NCBI GenBank assembly: GCA_041662785.1
Contig: JBAZRW010000011.1
Coordinates: forward strand, 1-36,334
Length of the DNA stretch: 36,334 bases
Direction: 5' to 3'
Origin: Bdellovibrionales bacterium
GTDB taxonomy: Bacteria; Pseudomonadota; Alphaproteobacteria; UBA9219
In this document: positions 24,045 to 32,549 of the stretch, one piece after another
How the letters are laid out: each line of letters starts with the position of its first letter
Position numbering within the stretch: the first letter of the stretch is position 1
Program-made: the position numbers and the translations under genes
Notes under the pieces: model-generated
The model's input: only the letters and a program-made list of their open reading frames with translations
Told to the model about the DNA's origin: nothing
Database searches by the model: none

Positions 24045-26228
24045 TCACAAAAAGCTATAGGGATCGATGTCCACCTGCACCTTGATCGTGCGGGGGAGGG
24101 GCAGCGGCGCGAGCCACGCGCCAATCGCACTGGAAAGAGAAACGCCTCGCCCTGCCTGCACCATCAAGCGATAGCGATGCTTGCCGCGCAGGATGGCGAA
24201 CGGCGCAGGCGCGGGGCCAAGGATCCGCATATTCTTATTCTGGGGTGAGGCTGCGGCGATGTGGCGAGCGATATCGATCACTTGCTGCTTATCCGCACCG
24301 GCAACCGTAATGGTGGCAAGGCGACCAAAGGGCGGCAGGTGATAGTTTTTCCGCTCGCGCATTTCGGCTTGCATAAAGGCGTCGCGCTCACCTGCCATAA
24401 GCGCCCGCATTACGGGATGATCGGGATTGGTGGTTTGCAGGTAAACCGTCCCCGCTTCCTCGGCGCGGCCGCTACGCCCCGCGACTTGCTGCAAAAGCTG
24501 AAAGGTTCTCTCGGCCGCGCGGGGATCGCCGCCCGCAAGGCCAAGGTCGGCATCAATCACCCCCACGGTCGTCAGGCGCGGGAAGTGATAGCCCTTCGCC
24601 ATGATCTGCGTGCCGATAAGAAGGTCAATCGCGTGATCGTCCATCTGCTTGACCATCGCCTGCGCGGCCTTAGCGTCGGCAATCGTGTCGCTTGCCATGA
24701 TGGCGGTGCGGGCCTCTGGCAGCCGCACCGCGATTTCCTCGGCAATGCGCTCAATGCCCGGGCCGCAGGCGGCAAACTTGTCCTCCGCGCCACAGGTGGG
24801 GCAAGCCTTCGGCACTGTCATGTTATAGCCGCATTGGTGACAGTGCAGGCGGCCCGTCCGCTTGTGCTCGATCATCCAGCTGGTGCAAGAGGGACATTGT
24901 AAGCGAAGCCCACAGGCGCGGCACAGCGTGAGCGGCGCATAGCCCCGCCGGTTCAAAAACAGCATGGCTTGCTGGCCGTTTTCCACGGCGCTTTGCAAGG
25001 CTTGCAAAAGAGGATCGCTGATAAAGCTTTGCGTTGGCATTTTCTCATGCCGCAGATCGATGATTTTGATGGTGGGCATCGACGCCTCACCAAAACGGCG
25101 GCGCAGGATCAAATGGCGGTATTTGCCTTGCTGGACATTGTGTAGCGTCTCGAGAGACGGCGTGGCCGAGGCCAACACAATAGGAATAGCGCCAACGTTG
25201 GCTCGCACCACAGCCATGTCACGCCCATGATAGATGACGCCTTCCTCTTGCTTGTACGCGCCCTCATGCTCTTCATCCACGACGATAAGGCCAAGGTCGG
25301 CATAGGGCAGGAAGAGGGCCGAGCGCGCCCCCAAAATAAACCGTGCCTTGCCTTGCTTGATCGCGTGCCAGTTAAGGCGGCGCTGCTTTTCTGTAAGGCC
25401 GGAATGCCATAAAGTCGGCGCTAGGCCAAAGCGAGCCTCTAGCCGCGAAAACAACGCAGCGGTCATGGCAATTTCTGGCAATAGGAGAAGGGCTTGCCGA
25501 CCGTCCTTAAAGCATTGCGCGAGCGCCTCACCATAAACTTCTGTTTTTCCTGAGCCCGTCACACCATCAAGGAGCGTCACGGAAAAGGTGTTGTCTTTGA
25601 CGGCAGCGGTAAGCGCGGCGGCGGCGCTTTCTTGTTCGGGGCTAAGGACGGGGGCGAGGGTGTCGATATAGTTGCCGTATTCGGAAAGAATGTTTTGGGC
25701 ATTATTCTCACCTACTTCGTCATTCCCGCGAAAGCGGGAATCCAGCTGCGCCGCGTCTGCGGCGCTCATGAGTCTTTTGCCTCGTTGACACTCGGCACTG
25801 GATTCCCGCTTTCGCGGGAATGACAGATTTGTTTTAAAATCCGCCAATGTACAAGGCAGTTTATCCTTGTCCTTAAGGGGGCGGAGCTGCCCGCCCAGAA
25901 CCATCTTTAGAATCGATCCGGCGGGGGTGAGCGTGTAGCCCGCAACCCAATCGACAAAGCGGCGTGTTGTCTCATCCAAGGGTGCTAGATCGAGAACGGA
26001 GGTGATGGCCTTAAGCTTACTGGCCTCGACCTTACCGCTGCCCTCATCCCACACAATGCCGATGACTTCCTCTTTGCGACCCAAAGGAACGGTCACAAAC
26101 GAACCCTTTCCAAGGGTTAGGGAAGGGGGTACAAGGTAATCATACCCATCGCCCAGCGGCAAAGGCAGCAGAACGCGAACGGTTTCTTGCCGTAAGTTCT
26201 TTGTAGGCTTGGCATCAGGGTCGTTCAT
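24045..26228 (-). CDS. priA: Primosomal replication restart helicase PriA
   Basis: This superfamily 2 helicase reloads the replisome at stalled forks. Its 727 aa include the N-terminal 3'-end-binding domain (DYLVPPSLTLGKGSFVTVPLG), Walker A GVTGSGKTE (222-230) and the DEEH box IVVDEEHEGAYKQ. Zinc-binding cysteines sit in CRACGLRLQCPSC and CHQCGYN with CPTCG. A C-terminal motor and DUF domain closes the protein. Residues about 136-171 (from SFPRKRESS to LDSRFRGNDE) are encoded by a palindromic repeat inserted in frame in the linker before the helicase domain. The catalytic parts are untouched, so the protein is probably functional. It diverges from fsa. Confidence 0.95.
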   Translation of the reverse strand: MNDPDAKPTKNLRQETVRVLLPLPLGDGYDYLVPPSLTLGKGSFVTVPLGRKEEVIGIVWDEGSGKVEASKLKAITSVLDLAPLDETTRRFVDWVAGYTLTPAGSILKMVLGGQLRPLKDKDKLPCTLADFKTNLSFPRKRESSAECQRGKRLMSAADAAQLDSRFRGNDEVGENNAQNILSEYGNYIDTLAPVLSPEQESAAAALTAAVKDNTFSVTLLDGVTGSGKTEVYGEALAQCFKDGRQALLLLPEIAMTAALFSRLEARFGLAPTLWHSGLTEKQRRLNWHAIKQGKARFILGARSALFLPYADLGLIVVDEEHEGAYKQEEGVIYHGRDMAVVRANVGAIPIVLASATPSLETLHNVQQGKYRHLILRRRFGEASMPTIKIIDLRHEKMPTQSFISDPLLQALQSAVENGQQAMLFLNRRGYAPLTLCRACGLRLQCPSCTSWMIEHKRTGRLHCHQCGYNMTVPKACPTCGAEDKFAACGPGIERIAEEIAVRLPEARTAIMASDTIADAKAAQAMVKQMDDHAIDLLIGTQIMAKGYHFPRLTTVGVIDADLGLAGGDPRAAERTFQLLQQVAGRSGRAEEAGTVYLQTTNPDHPVMRALMAGERDAFMQAEMRERKNYHLPPFGRLATITVAGADKQQVIDIARHIAAASPQNKNMRILGPAPAPFAILRGKHRYRLMVQAGRGVSLSSAIGAWLAPLPLPRTIKVQVDIDPYSFL
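25719..25824. repeat. Palindromic repeat element inserted in frame in priA
   Basis: Perfect 27-bp inverted repeats at 25719-25745 and 25798-25824 (outer end GTCATTCCCGCG) flank about 50 bp that hold a further hairpin, GCGCCGC-GTCT-GCGGCGC. The ends match the widespread proteobacterial repeat family whose translation gives FPRKRES and LDSRFRGNDE. Such elements resemble non-autonomous transposable repeats. Here it adds about 36 codons to priA without breaking the frame. Confidence 0.9.
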
Positions 26229-26280
26229 TGGTTAGACTGTCCCATCGATAGTCGAATCGCATCACAGGAGTTTAAGTCTT

Positions 26281-26943
26281 ATGAAGTTTTTTGTTGATAC
26301 CGCCGATTTGTCAGAAATAAAAGAGCTGGCCGCAACAGGCCTTCTGGATGGGGTGACAACCAACCCCTCGCTGGTCGCAAAGTCGGGCCACAGCAACTTT
26401 ATCGAACTGATCCGCGAGATCACGGCCATCGTCGAAGGGCCTGTGAGCGCCGAGGTTGCCTCAACCGATTATGTCACCATGATGGCCGAAGCCCAAACGC
26501 TGGCCAAGATTGCGGACAACATCGCGGTGAAGGTTCCGTTGACCCCAGCAGGTCTTAAGGTTTGTAAGAATCTGTCCAGTAATGGCACGATGGTCAATGT
26601 GACGCTATGCTTCTCAGCAGCGCAGGCCATTTTGGCCGCCAAGGCGGGCGCGACGTTCGTCTCGCCCTTCGTTGGACGGCTTGATGATATTGGCCAAAGC
26701 GGCATGGAGCTGATTGCCGATATTTGCACCATTTATGGCGCTTATCCTTCCTTTGATACGCAAGTGCTTGTGGCCTCGGTGCGCTCGCCCATGCATGTGG
26801 TGGAAGCGGCCAGAATGGGCGCGGACGTCGCTACGATCCCGCCATCGGTGATCCGTCAGTTGTTTAACCATCCTTTAACCGACAAAGGCTTGGCGCAATT
26901 TGTTGAAGACTGGAAAAAGACCGGTCAAACTATTCCAGTGTAA
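26281..26943 (+). CDS. fsa: Fructose-6-phosphate aldolase / small transaldolase
   Basis: This class I aldolase has 220 aa, the size of the FSA/TalC subfamily. The opening MKFFVDTADLSEIKEL and GVTTNPSLVAKSG are diagnostic. The Schiff-base lysine is in NIAVKVPLT (Lys84), and SPFVGRLDDIG and ASVRSP follow. It may act as transaldolase in the pentose phosphate pathway or cleave fructose 6-phosphate; sequence alone does not separate these. CAGGAG precedes the ATG. It diverges from priA and is followed 12 bp later by a DUF484 gene, an order that I recall from other Alphaproteobacteria. Confidence 0.92.
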   Translation: MKFFVDTADLSEIKELAATGLLDGVTTNPSLVAKSGHSNFIELIREITAIVEGPVSAEVASTDYVTMMAEAQTLAKIADNIAVKVPLTPAGLKVCKNLSSNGTMVNVTLCFSAAQAILAAKAGATFVSPFVGRLDDIGQSGMELIADICTIYGAYPSFDTQVLVASVRSPMHVVEAARMGADVATIPPSVIRQLFNHPLTDKGLAQFVEDWKKTGQTIPV

Positions 26944-26955
26944 CGGGTAACGCCT

Positions 26956-27654
26956 ATGGCTCCTTCATCAAAACGCCCTTATCTCGCTGTTGCTGGCCTT
27001 ACGCCAGAAAACGTGCGCGGCTTTTTGATGGAGAACCCCGACTTTCTGGTCGATAATGCCGATCTGATGGAAGAGCTTGTCTCGCCAGAGCTGCGCAGTG
27101 GCGATGGCGTGCAAGACTTCCAGCATTATAGAACGGCAAGAATTCAAGAAGAGTATGACGACCTAAAAGCCGAGCACGAAGATTTGATCGACCTTTTACA
27201 GGAAAACCTTCAGCGCCAAGACCGCATGAACGCTGCGATCCTTGCTTTAATGGATGCGCCCGATTTTACCTCAACCTTGCGCCTGATCGGTCACGACTTC
27301 GCCACGCTGCTGAATCAAGAGGCCGTTGGCTTTTTCCTAGAGGCAGGCGGCTGGCTGGATGTCGGCGACTATGACGGGCTTAAAGTTGTGCCACCGGGGG
27401 TTGTTAACCGTTGGATTAATGGCCGCGACGTGATGCTAGAGGAAGTACCTTGCGGTCTTGTGGATTTGTACGGGGATAAAGCCCCTGCCATCCGCTCGCA
27501 AGCTCTCGTGCGCCTTGTGATCAGGGAAGGGCTTCCTCATGGGCTTCTGGCCCTTGGGCATAGCGATCCTATCCAGTATGCCACCGATCTGGCGACCGAA
27601 CAGGTCGAAACCCTTGGCGGCGTGGTCGAGCGTTGCCTTGCCAAATGGCTTTAA
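26956..27654 (+). CDS. DUF484 family protein
   Basis: This cytoplasmic protein of 232 aa matches the DUF484 family by the opening VRGFLMENPDFLVDNADLMEEL, a central coiled coil (about residues 60-95, DFQHYRTARIQEEYDDLKAE) and a C-terminal GAF-like domain ending with the helix DLATEQVETLGGVVERCL. Its function is unknown. In many bacteria the family is encoded beside the recombinase xerC, but here rpsT follows and no xerC is present in the window. It is 12 bp downstream of fsa and probably in the same transcript. Confidence 0.88.
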   Translation: MAPSSKRPYLAVAGLTPENVRGFLMENPDFLVDNADLMEELVSPELRSGDGVQDFQHYRTARIQEEYDDLKAEHEDLIDLLQENLQRQDRMNAAILALMDAPDFTSTLRLIGHDFATLLNQEAVGFFLEAGGWLDVGDYDGLKVVPPGVVNRWINGRDVMLEEVPCGLVDLYGDKAPAIRSQALVRLVIREGLPHGLLALGHSDPIQYATDLATEQVETLGGVVERCLAKWL

Positions 27655-27733
27655 TGGGCAGAAGCGGCGCTAGCCTTAAAACGACCCTTGGACGCATTAA
27701 CCTTACCCTTCGTACTTAACAAAATAAGAATTA

Positions 27734-27762
27734 TTGACGGGTGGCAAGGATTGTGGATATTG
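27734..27762 (+). promoter_or_regulatory. Candidate rpsT promoter
   Basis: TTGACG (27734-27739) is followed after 17 bp by ATATTG (27757-27762), about 78 bp before the rpsT start. The -35 is strong and the -10 is weak. It lies in the only gap between DUF484 and rpsT. Confidence 0.4.
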
Positions 27763-27839
27763 CCTCTTGACCTCATAGGGCTGCCCGCGTATGAATGCGC
27801 CTTCCAAAAGAGATGATAAAAAACCCATAAGGAACAACG

Positions 27840-28115
27840 ATGGCTAATCATAAATCTGCCGCCAAGCGTGCGCGGCAAACTGTTAAAACTAATGAGCTGA
27901 ACCGCTCACGTCGTGCCAAAGTCCGCACCCTGACGAAAGCGGTTGAAAAGGCCATTGTCGGCAAGGATCCGGAAACGGCTGTTACGACTTTGCGCTCTGC
28001 TGAATCTGGGTTGGCTCGTGCAGCAAGCAAAGGCACACTGCATCCTAAGACTGCCGCTCGTAAAACCTCGCGTTTGGCAAAGGCCGTCAAGAAAATTGCC
28101 TTGGCTAAAGCCTAA
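27840..28115 (+). CDS. rpsT: 30S ribosomal protein S20
   Basis: This 91-aa basic protein binds 16S rRNA early in small-subunit assembly. The N-terminus ANHKSAAKRARQTVKTNELN is diagnostic, and the rest is alpha-helical and rich in Ala and Lys, ending KAVKKIALAKA. AAGGA lies 8 nt before the ATG. It is followed by an intrinsic terminator and then dnaA, an order common in Alphaproteobacteria. Confidence 0.97.
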   Translation: MANHKSAAKRARQTVKTNELNRSRRAKVRTLTKAVEKAIVGKDPETAVTTLRSAESGLARAASKGTLHPKTAARKTSRLAKAVKKIALAKA

Positions 28116-28146
28116 TCCTTTCCGAGCAGAGTCCCGTGAATTTTAA

Positions 28147-28181
28147 ACGCGCGATCCCACCAAGGGACGCGCGTTTTTTTT
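28147..28181 (+). terminator. Intrinsic terminator after rpsT
   Basis: ACGCGCG-A-TCCC pairs with GGGA-CGCGCGT (one bulged A) around loop ACCAA and is followed by eight T. It should end the rpsT transcript before dnaA. Confidence 0.9.
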
Positions 28182-28472
28182 GTCAGAAAAATCCAATGTG
28201 AAAACTATCCTTTTTCCAATCATGGCATCATTAATTTTATGGTGAACAACTTTTGATTTATCGTTTCATGCGCGTCACATTTTTTTACAAAAGAAAAAAT
28301 ATTTTTCCGATTCACACACGAAGACCCATTGTAAAACGAATCACTTTTGTTCTATGGTGCATTTCTGTTCGCCGAAGTTTGAATGCTTGCCAATACGGGT
28401 TTCTCGCGGCTTTTTATAAAGCTTTTTTAAACCCGACCCCTGTAACACGTTGCGTTTTGAGTGAGGACTTCC
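28182..28472 (+). other. AT-rich leader between rpsT and dnaA
   Basis: About 290 bp with long A/T runs (for example TTTTTTACAAAAGAAAAAAT near 28280) and no gene. It must hold the dnaA promoter. TTGTAA with CTATGG 17 bp later near 28331-28359 is a weak candidate. I found no DnaA box (TTATNCACA) here, so the AT-richness alone does not make it an origin. Confidence 0.4.
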
Positions 28473-29978
28473 ATGGTATCGATGGCCGCTAAAAAGCAGA
28501 CAAGTGAAAACGCGCAAGTGTCCGATCAAGTTTTCGACTCCTTAGATACCGCTTCCTCTCCCGATTTTGCTTCCCCTGTTTGGACACAACTGCGCGATCT
28601 TTTGCGCGACCATTTGGGCGAGACGGCCTATCGCCGTTGGATCGAACCCGTCAAGGGAAGCGTTGTGCTAAACGCCAAGGGAGATTCCGCTCTTTCCATC
28701 TCCGCACCGACGCGCTTTATGCGCGACTGGATCGAAGCCCATTACGGCGATGTTGTTCGTATGTTGTGGCGTAAACTTGTTAAGGCAGGCGGTGTTGAGT
28801 TTGTTGTTGCCTCCCCCCTCTTAAAACCAGCTGCTACAACACAGGATCTTGTGAACGCAGGGGCCTCACCTGTTGTGACAGCACTGCCTCCACAACAAGC
28901 CGCCGCGCCTTCGTTTCCGTCCATGGTTTCCGCAATGCCGCAAGGCTCGCCCAGCGATGAAGCCGCCCTTGATCCACGCTTTACGTTTGATAATTTCGTC
29001 GTAGGCAAACCCAATGAACTGGCCTATGCCGCCGCGCGGCGCGTGGCCGATACGGAAACGCCGACGTTCAACCCGCTGTTCCTTTATGGTGGCTCTGGCC
29101 TTGGCAAAACGCATTTGATGCACGCGATTGCGTGGCAAATTCGCCGCAACTTTCCCAATCGCCGCGTCATCTATATGTCCGCTGAAAAGTTCATGTATCA
29201 ATTCGTGCGCGCGCTTCGCTACAAAGACACCGTCTCATTTAAGGATCAGTTTCGTTCGGTCGATGTTTTGATGATCGATGATGTGCAGTTCATCGGCGGC
29301 AAGGACACGACGCAGGAAGAATTCTTCCACACCTTTAACGCGCTGGTGGATCGCAACCGCCAAGTCATCGTTTCCGCCGATAAATCGCCGCAGGATCTGG
29401 ATCGCGTGGAGGAGCGCTTGCGCTCGCGCCTTGGTTGGGGTCTTGTTGCTGATTTGCATCCCGCCAATTACGAATTGCGCCTTGGCATTTTGCACGCTAA
29501 AGCTGAAAAGCTAGGCTGCGCCATGCCCGACAAGGTGATCGAATTCTTGGGCCACAAAATCACGTCCAACGTGCGCGAGCTTGAGGGCGCGTTGAACCGC
29601 ATCGTTGCGCATTCACAGCTGGTGGGACGCACCATCTCGCTAGAGATGACGCAAGAAGTCTTGGCCGACGTGCTACGCTCAACCGAGCGTCGCATCACGA
29701 TTGACGAGATTCAAAAGAAAGTGGCTGAGCATTTCAATATCCGTGTGTCGGATATGCACTCCGCCCGCCGCGCCCGCGCCGTGGCAAGGCCGCGTCAGGT
29801 TGCGATGTATCTGGCCAAGCAACTCACGCCGCGCAGCCTGCCGGAAATTGGCCGCAAGTTCGGTGGCCGCGATCACACCACGGTCATCCATGCCGTCAAG
29901 AAGATCGAAGAGTTGTCAGCCTATGACAACGCCTTCCGCGAGGATGTCGATCTGCTCCGCCGCTTGCTACAGGGTTAA
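28473..29978 (+). CDS. dnaA: Chromosomal replication initiator protein DnaA
   Basis: This 501-aa AAA+ initiator binds DnaA boxes and melts the origin. Domain I (WTQLRDLLRDHLGETAYRRW) is followed by a Pro/Ala-rich linker (about 115-165), then the AAA+ domain with Walker A GGSGLGKT (206-213) and Walker B VLMIDDVQF. Domain IV has the DNA-binding helices LTPRSLPEIGRKFGGRDHTT. Full length. The frame is open from a GTG at 28461, but GAGGA 5 nt before the ATG at 28473 favours the latter. Convergent with gph. Confidence 0.97.
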   Translation: MVSMAAKKQTSENAQVSDQVFDSLDTASSPDFASPVWTQLRDLLRDHLGETAYRRWIEPVKGSVVLNAKGDSALSISAPTRFMRDWIEAHYGDVVRMLWRKLVKAGGVEFVVASPLLKPAATTQDLVNAGASPVVTALPPQQAAAPSFPSMVSAMPQGSPSDEAALDPRFTFDNFVVGKPNELAYAAARRVADTETPTFNPLFLYGGSGLGKTHLMHAIAWQIRRNFPNRRVIYMSAEKFMYQFVRALRYKDTVSFKDQFRSVDVLMIDDVQFIGGKDTTQEEFFHTFNALVDRNRQVIVSADKSPQDLDRVEERLRSRLGWGLVADLHPANYELRLGILHAKAEKLGCAMPDKVIEFLGHKITSNVRELEGALNRIVAHSQLVGRTISLEMTQEVLADVLRSTERRITIDEIQKKVAEHFNIRVSDMHSARRARAVARPRQVAMYLAKQLTPRSLPEIGRKFGGRDHTTVIHAVKKIEELSAYDNAFREDVDLLRRLLQG

Positions 29979-29982
29979 GAGA

Positions 29983-30003
29983 TAAAAAGGGAAGCTACTT
30001 CCC
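29983..30003 (-). terminator. Intrinsic terminator of gph, overlapping its stop codon
   Basis: On the minus strand GGGAAG-TAG-CTTCCC is followed by TTTTTATC. The TAG in the 3-nt loop is the gph stop codon (29995-29997), so the hairpin overlaps the end of the gene. It sits between the convergent dnaA and gph genes. Confidence 0.75.
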
Positions 30004-30675
30004 GACGATGCTGAACCCAAGCTTTTCGATCGCCGCCGTCAGCTCGCCAAAGCCACCTATTAGCGCATCCGCGCCAAGGGCCTCCCAGTCGTCGCTATAG
30101 CCATGCGTGATGATCACGCATTTCACGCCCGCTTGGCGGCTGGCCAGCACATCGTTCATGCCATCGCCAACGAACAGGGTTCCTTCGGGCGATACGTCCA
30201 TCGCCTTAAGCAGATTCAAGACGTGATCGGGGTGAGGCTTATGCACCATATAGGTGTCGCCACCCGCGATAGCCGCGAAATAGCGCGTCAGGTCAAGCTG
30301 ATCAAAAATACGCCGCGTGGCGGCTTCTTGCTTGTTGGTACACATGGCCAGTTTAACGCCAGCCCCCGACAAGGCCTCCAGCGCCTCACGCCCGCCCGCA
30401 TAAATCTGCGAAGGGTCGGCGGGAACCTTGCGGTAATGCGTGATAAACTTCTGAACAAAGGGATAAACGTCGTCCTGTGGCAACCCGCCCGTAGCCGTAA
30501 GGGCGCGGCAGCACAGCTCCATCATGCCATCGCCCAAAAAGCCCTTAATTTGCTCTAAAGGCAGGGGAGGGCGGTCACATTCCTCCAGCATCAGGTTCAG
30601 CGCTTGCCCTATATCAGGGGCGCTGTCCAGCAAAGTGCCGTCACAATCGAATAAAACCGCTTCAAGCCGTTGCAT
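29995..30675 (-). CDS. gph: Phosphoglycolate phosphatase (HAD family)
   Basis: This 226-aa HAD-IA hydrolase removes phosphate from 2-phosphoglycolate, for example from DNA repair products. The motifs are LFDCDGTLLDS (motif I, nucleophile Asp), CTNKQ (motif II), the lysine in VHKPHPDH (motif III) and VGDGMNDVLASRQAG (motif IV). The alpha-helical cap follows motif I. Other small HAD phosphatases look similar, so the substrate is probable, not certain. It diverges from glmU. Confidence 0.85.
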   Translation of the reverse strand: MQRLEAVLFDCDGTLLDSAPDIGQALNLMLEECDRPPLPLEQIKGFLGDGMMELCCRALTATGGLPQDDVYPFVQKFITHYRKVPADPSQIYAGGREALEALSGAGVKLAMCTNKQEAATRRIFDQLDLTRYFAAIAGGDTYMVHKPHPDHVLNLLKAMDVSPEGTLFVGDGMNDVLASRQAGVKCVIITHGYSDDWEALGADALIGGFGELTAAIEKLGFSIVGK

Positions 30676-30738
30676 TTAGCCCCCCGAACAGTGATAATAT
30701 GTCTTCATGATTTTCTCTTCCTTCAGGATAAACCGACA

Positions 30739-32097
30739 ATGACCGACAAGGCAACGCCTGTAAACCAACCTCCCTTAGCCTGCGTTATTCTGGCGGCAGG
30801 GCAGGGGACGCGCATGAAATCCTCTCTGCCTAAGATATTGCATCCGGTGGCCTCCTTTCCCATGATCCATCATGTCGTGAGGGCATGCGAGGCTCTTGCG
30901 CCGCAGAAGGTCGTGGTCGTCGTCGCGCCCGCTATGGAGCCAGTGCAAGCGGCAGTCGCGCCCCATGCCTGCGCCATTCAGCAGCAGCCCCTTGGGACAG
31001 GCGATGCGGTGAAGGCCGCGCGTGAGGCTCTGAGTGGCTTTGAGGGGCATATTCTGGTTCTATTTGGCGATACGCCGCTGATTACGCCTGCCTCACTTAC
31101 GGCGCTGCGTGAGCGTTTGATGCAGGATAAGGCCGCACTGGCCGTTGCAGGCTTTGTGCCCGCCGATCCTGCCCCCTATGGCCGCTTGGTCATGGACGAA
31201 GCTGGTAGGCTGCAAGCGATTGTCGAGGCCGCCGATGCCACGCCTGCGCAAAAGGCAATCACGCTTTGCAACGGCGGGATAATGCTGTTTAAGGCCTCCG
31301 CCTTGTGGTCTTTGCTGGATCAGGTCGGCAACGATAACGCCAAGGGCGAATACTACCTGACCGACTGCATTGCTCTGGCCGCCAAGCAAGGCTTGCCAGT
31401 GACCACGACAACGCTGGATGCCGATGACGTGCGGGGCGTGAACACACGCGTGCAGCTGGCCGAGGTCGAGGCCGTGATGCAGAGCCGCTTGCGTAAGGCG
31501 CATATGCTGGCGGGCGTTACAATGATCGACCCTGCGACGGTCTTTCTAGCGGCAGATACGGTGATGGGTCGCGATGTCTCTATCGGGCCGAACGTTGTCT
31601 TTGCGACAGGCGTTGTGATCGAGGATAACGTCGAAATCCGCGCCTTTTCCCATCTGGATCAGGTCACTGTGAAAAAGGGCGCGATCATCGGCCCCTTTGT
31701 CCGGCTGCGCCCCAAGTCGGTGATCGGCGAGGCCGCCCATATCGGCAACTTTGTTGAGATCAAGAACACAAAAGTCGCTAAGGGCGCAAAGGTCAACCAC
31801 CTTTCCTATATCGGCGATGCCTCGGTTGGCGAGAAAACCAATATCGGCGCGGGCACGATCACCTGCAACTATGACGGCTTTACCAAGGCTCATACGGAAA
31901 TAGGCGCGGGCGCGTTTATCGGCTCAAACACGGCTCTCGTCGCGCCCGTCACAATAGGCGATGGCGCGATCATCGCGGCGGGCAGCACAATCACGCAGGA
32001 TATCCCCTCGGATGCTTTGGCCATCGCCCGCGAAAGGCAAACGAATACAGAAGGTTGGGCGGGACGTTTTCGCGCCTTGCAAAAAACAAAATCGTGA
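30739..32097 (+). CDS. glmU: Bifunctional UDP-N-acetylglucosamine pyrophosphorylase / glucosamine-1-phosphate acetyltransferase
   Basis: This 452-aa cytoplasmic enzyme makes UDP-GlcNAc for peptidoglycan and lipopolysaccharide. The N-terminal uridylyltransferase domain begins VILAAGQGTRMKSSLPKILH. The C-terminal left-handed beta-helix acetyltransferase has the hexapeptide repeats, VRLRPKSVIGEAAHIGNFVE and NIGAGTITCNYDG, with GSNTALVAPVTIGDGAIIAA. The frame is open from 30670 but would overlap the divergent gph start. AGGAT upstream of the ATG at 30739 supports the shorter form. No glmS follows. Confidence 0.95.
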   Translation: MTDKATPVNQPPLACVILAAGQGTRMKSSLPKILHPVASFPMIHHVVRACEALAPQKVVVVVAPAMEPVQAAVAPHACAIQQQPLGTGDAVKAAREALSGFEGHILVLFGDTPLITPASLTALRERLMQDKAALAVAGFVPADPAPYGRLVMDEAGRLQAIVEAADATPAQKAITLCNGGIMLFKASALWSLLDQVGNDNAKGEYYLTDCIALAAKQGLPVTTTTLDADDVRGVNTRVQLAEVEAVMQSRLRKAHMLAGVTMIDPATVFLAADTVMGRDVSIGPNVVFATGVVIEDNVEIRAFSHLDQVTVKKGAIIGPFVRLRPKSVIGEAAHIGNFVEIKNTKVAKGAKVNHLSYIGDASVGEKTNIGAGTITCNYDGFTKAHTEIGAGAFIGSNTALVAPVTIGDGAIIAAGSTITQDIPSDALAIARERQTNTEGWAGRFRALQKTKS

Positions 32098-32197
32098 GGC
32101 GAGAATAACGTGAAAATAGGGTGACATGACGGAGATTTTGCTTTTTGTAATGTCCCGCGCTATGATCCCATGAACAAATAACCCGAAGAGGCACACC

Positions 32198-32521
32198 ATG
32201 AACGAGATCATTAACGAAGAGACCCTGAAAAAGAACGTCAAGGACAAGGACACTTGGCTGCGCTTTGTGTATCTGGTCGTTTTCGGGTTTGCCTTTTACC
32301 TGTCCATTATCCTGACCTTTGCCACCTCGATCTTTCAGTTCTTGGCGAAGTTGTTCGGCGGCCATTCCTTTGTCGGCCTAGCCGAGTTTGGCGCGAACCT
32401 CGCCACCTATCAGGCGCAGGTTACCCGCTATCTGACGTTCTCCTCGGACGAAAAGCCCTTCCCCTTCGCGCCGTTTCCAGCGGAGAAACAGGCGGATGTT
32501 ACGGACAAAGTAGCCGAGTAA
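32198..32521 (+). CDS. DUF4389 membrane protein
   Basis: This 107-aa protein has two hydrophobic stretches: one clear transmembrane helix (FVYLVVFGFAFYLSIILTFA) and a second amphipathic one (IFQFLAKLFGG). The pattern DTWLRFVYLVVFGFAFY followed by YQAQVTRYLTFSSDEKPFPF identifies DUF4389. Its function is unknown. AAGAGG precedes the ATG. It lies 28 bp before glucokinase and may share its transcript. Confidence 0.85.
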   Translation: MNEIINEETLKKNVKDKDTWLRFVYLVVFGFAFYLSIILTFATSIFQFLAKLFGGHSFVGLAEFGANLATYQAQVTRYLTFSSDEKPFPFAPFPAEKQADVTDKVAE

Positions 32522-32549
32522 CCCTACCACAAGCTCCCCTAAGGTTCTT

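Noticed and set aside
28182..28472. Possible replication origin next to dnaA
   Set aside because: The region is AT-rich, but I found no DnaA boxes, and in many Alphaproteobacteria the origin is not beside dnaA.
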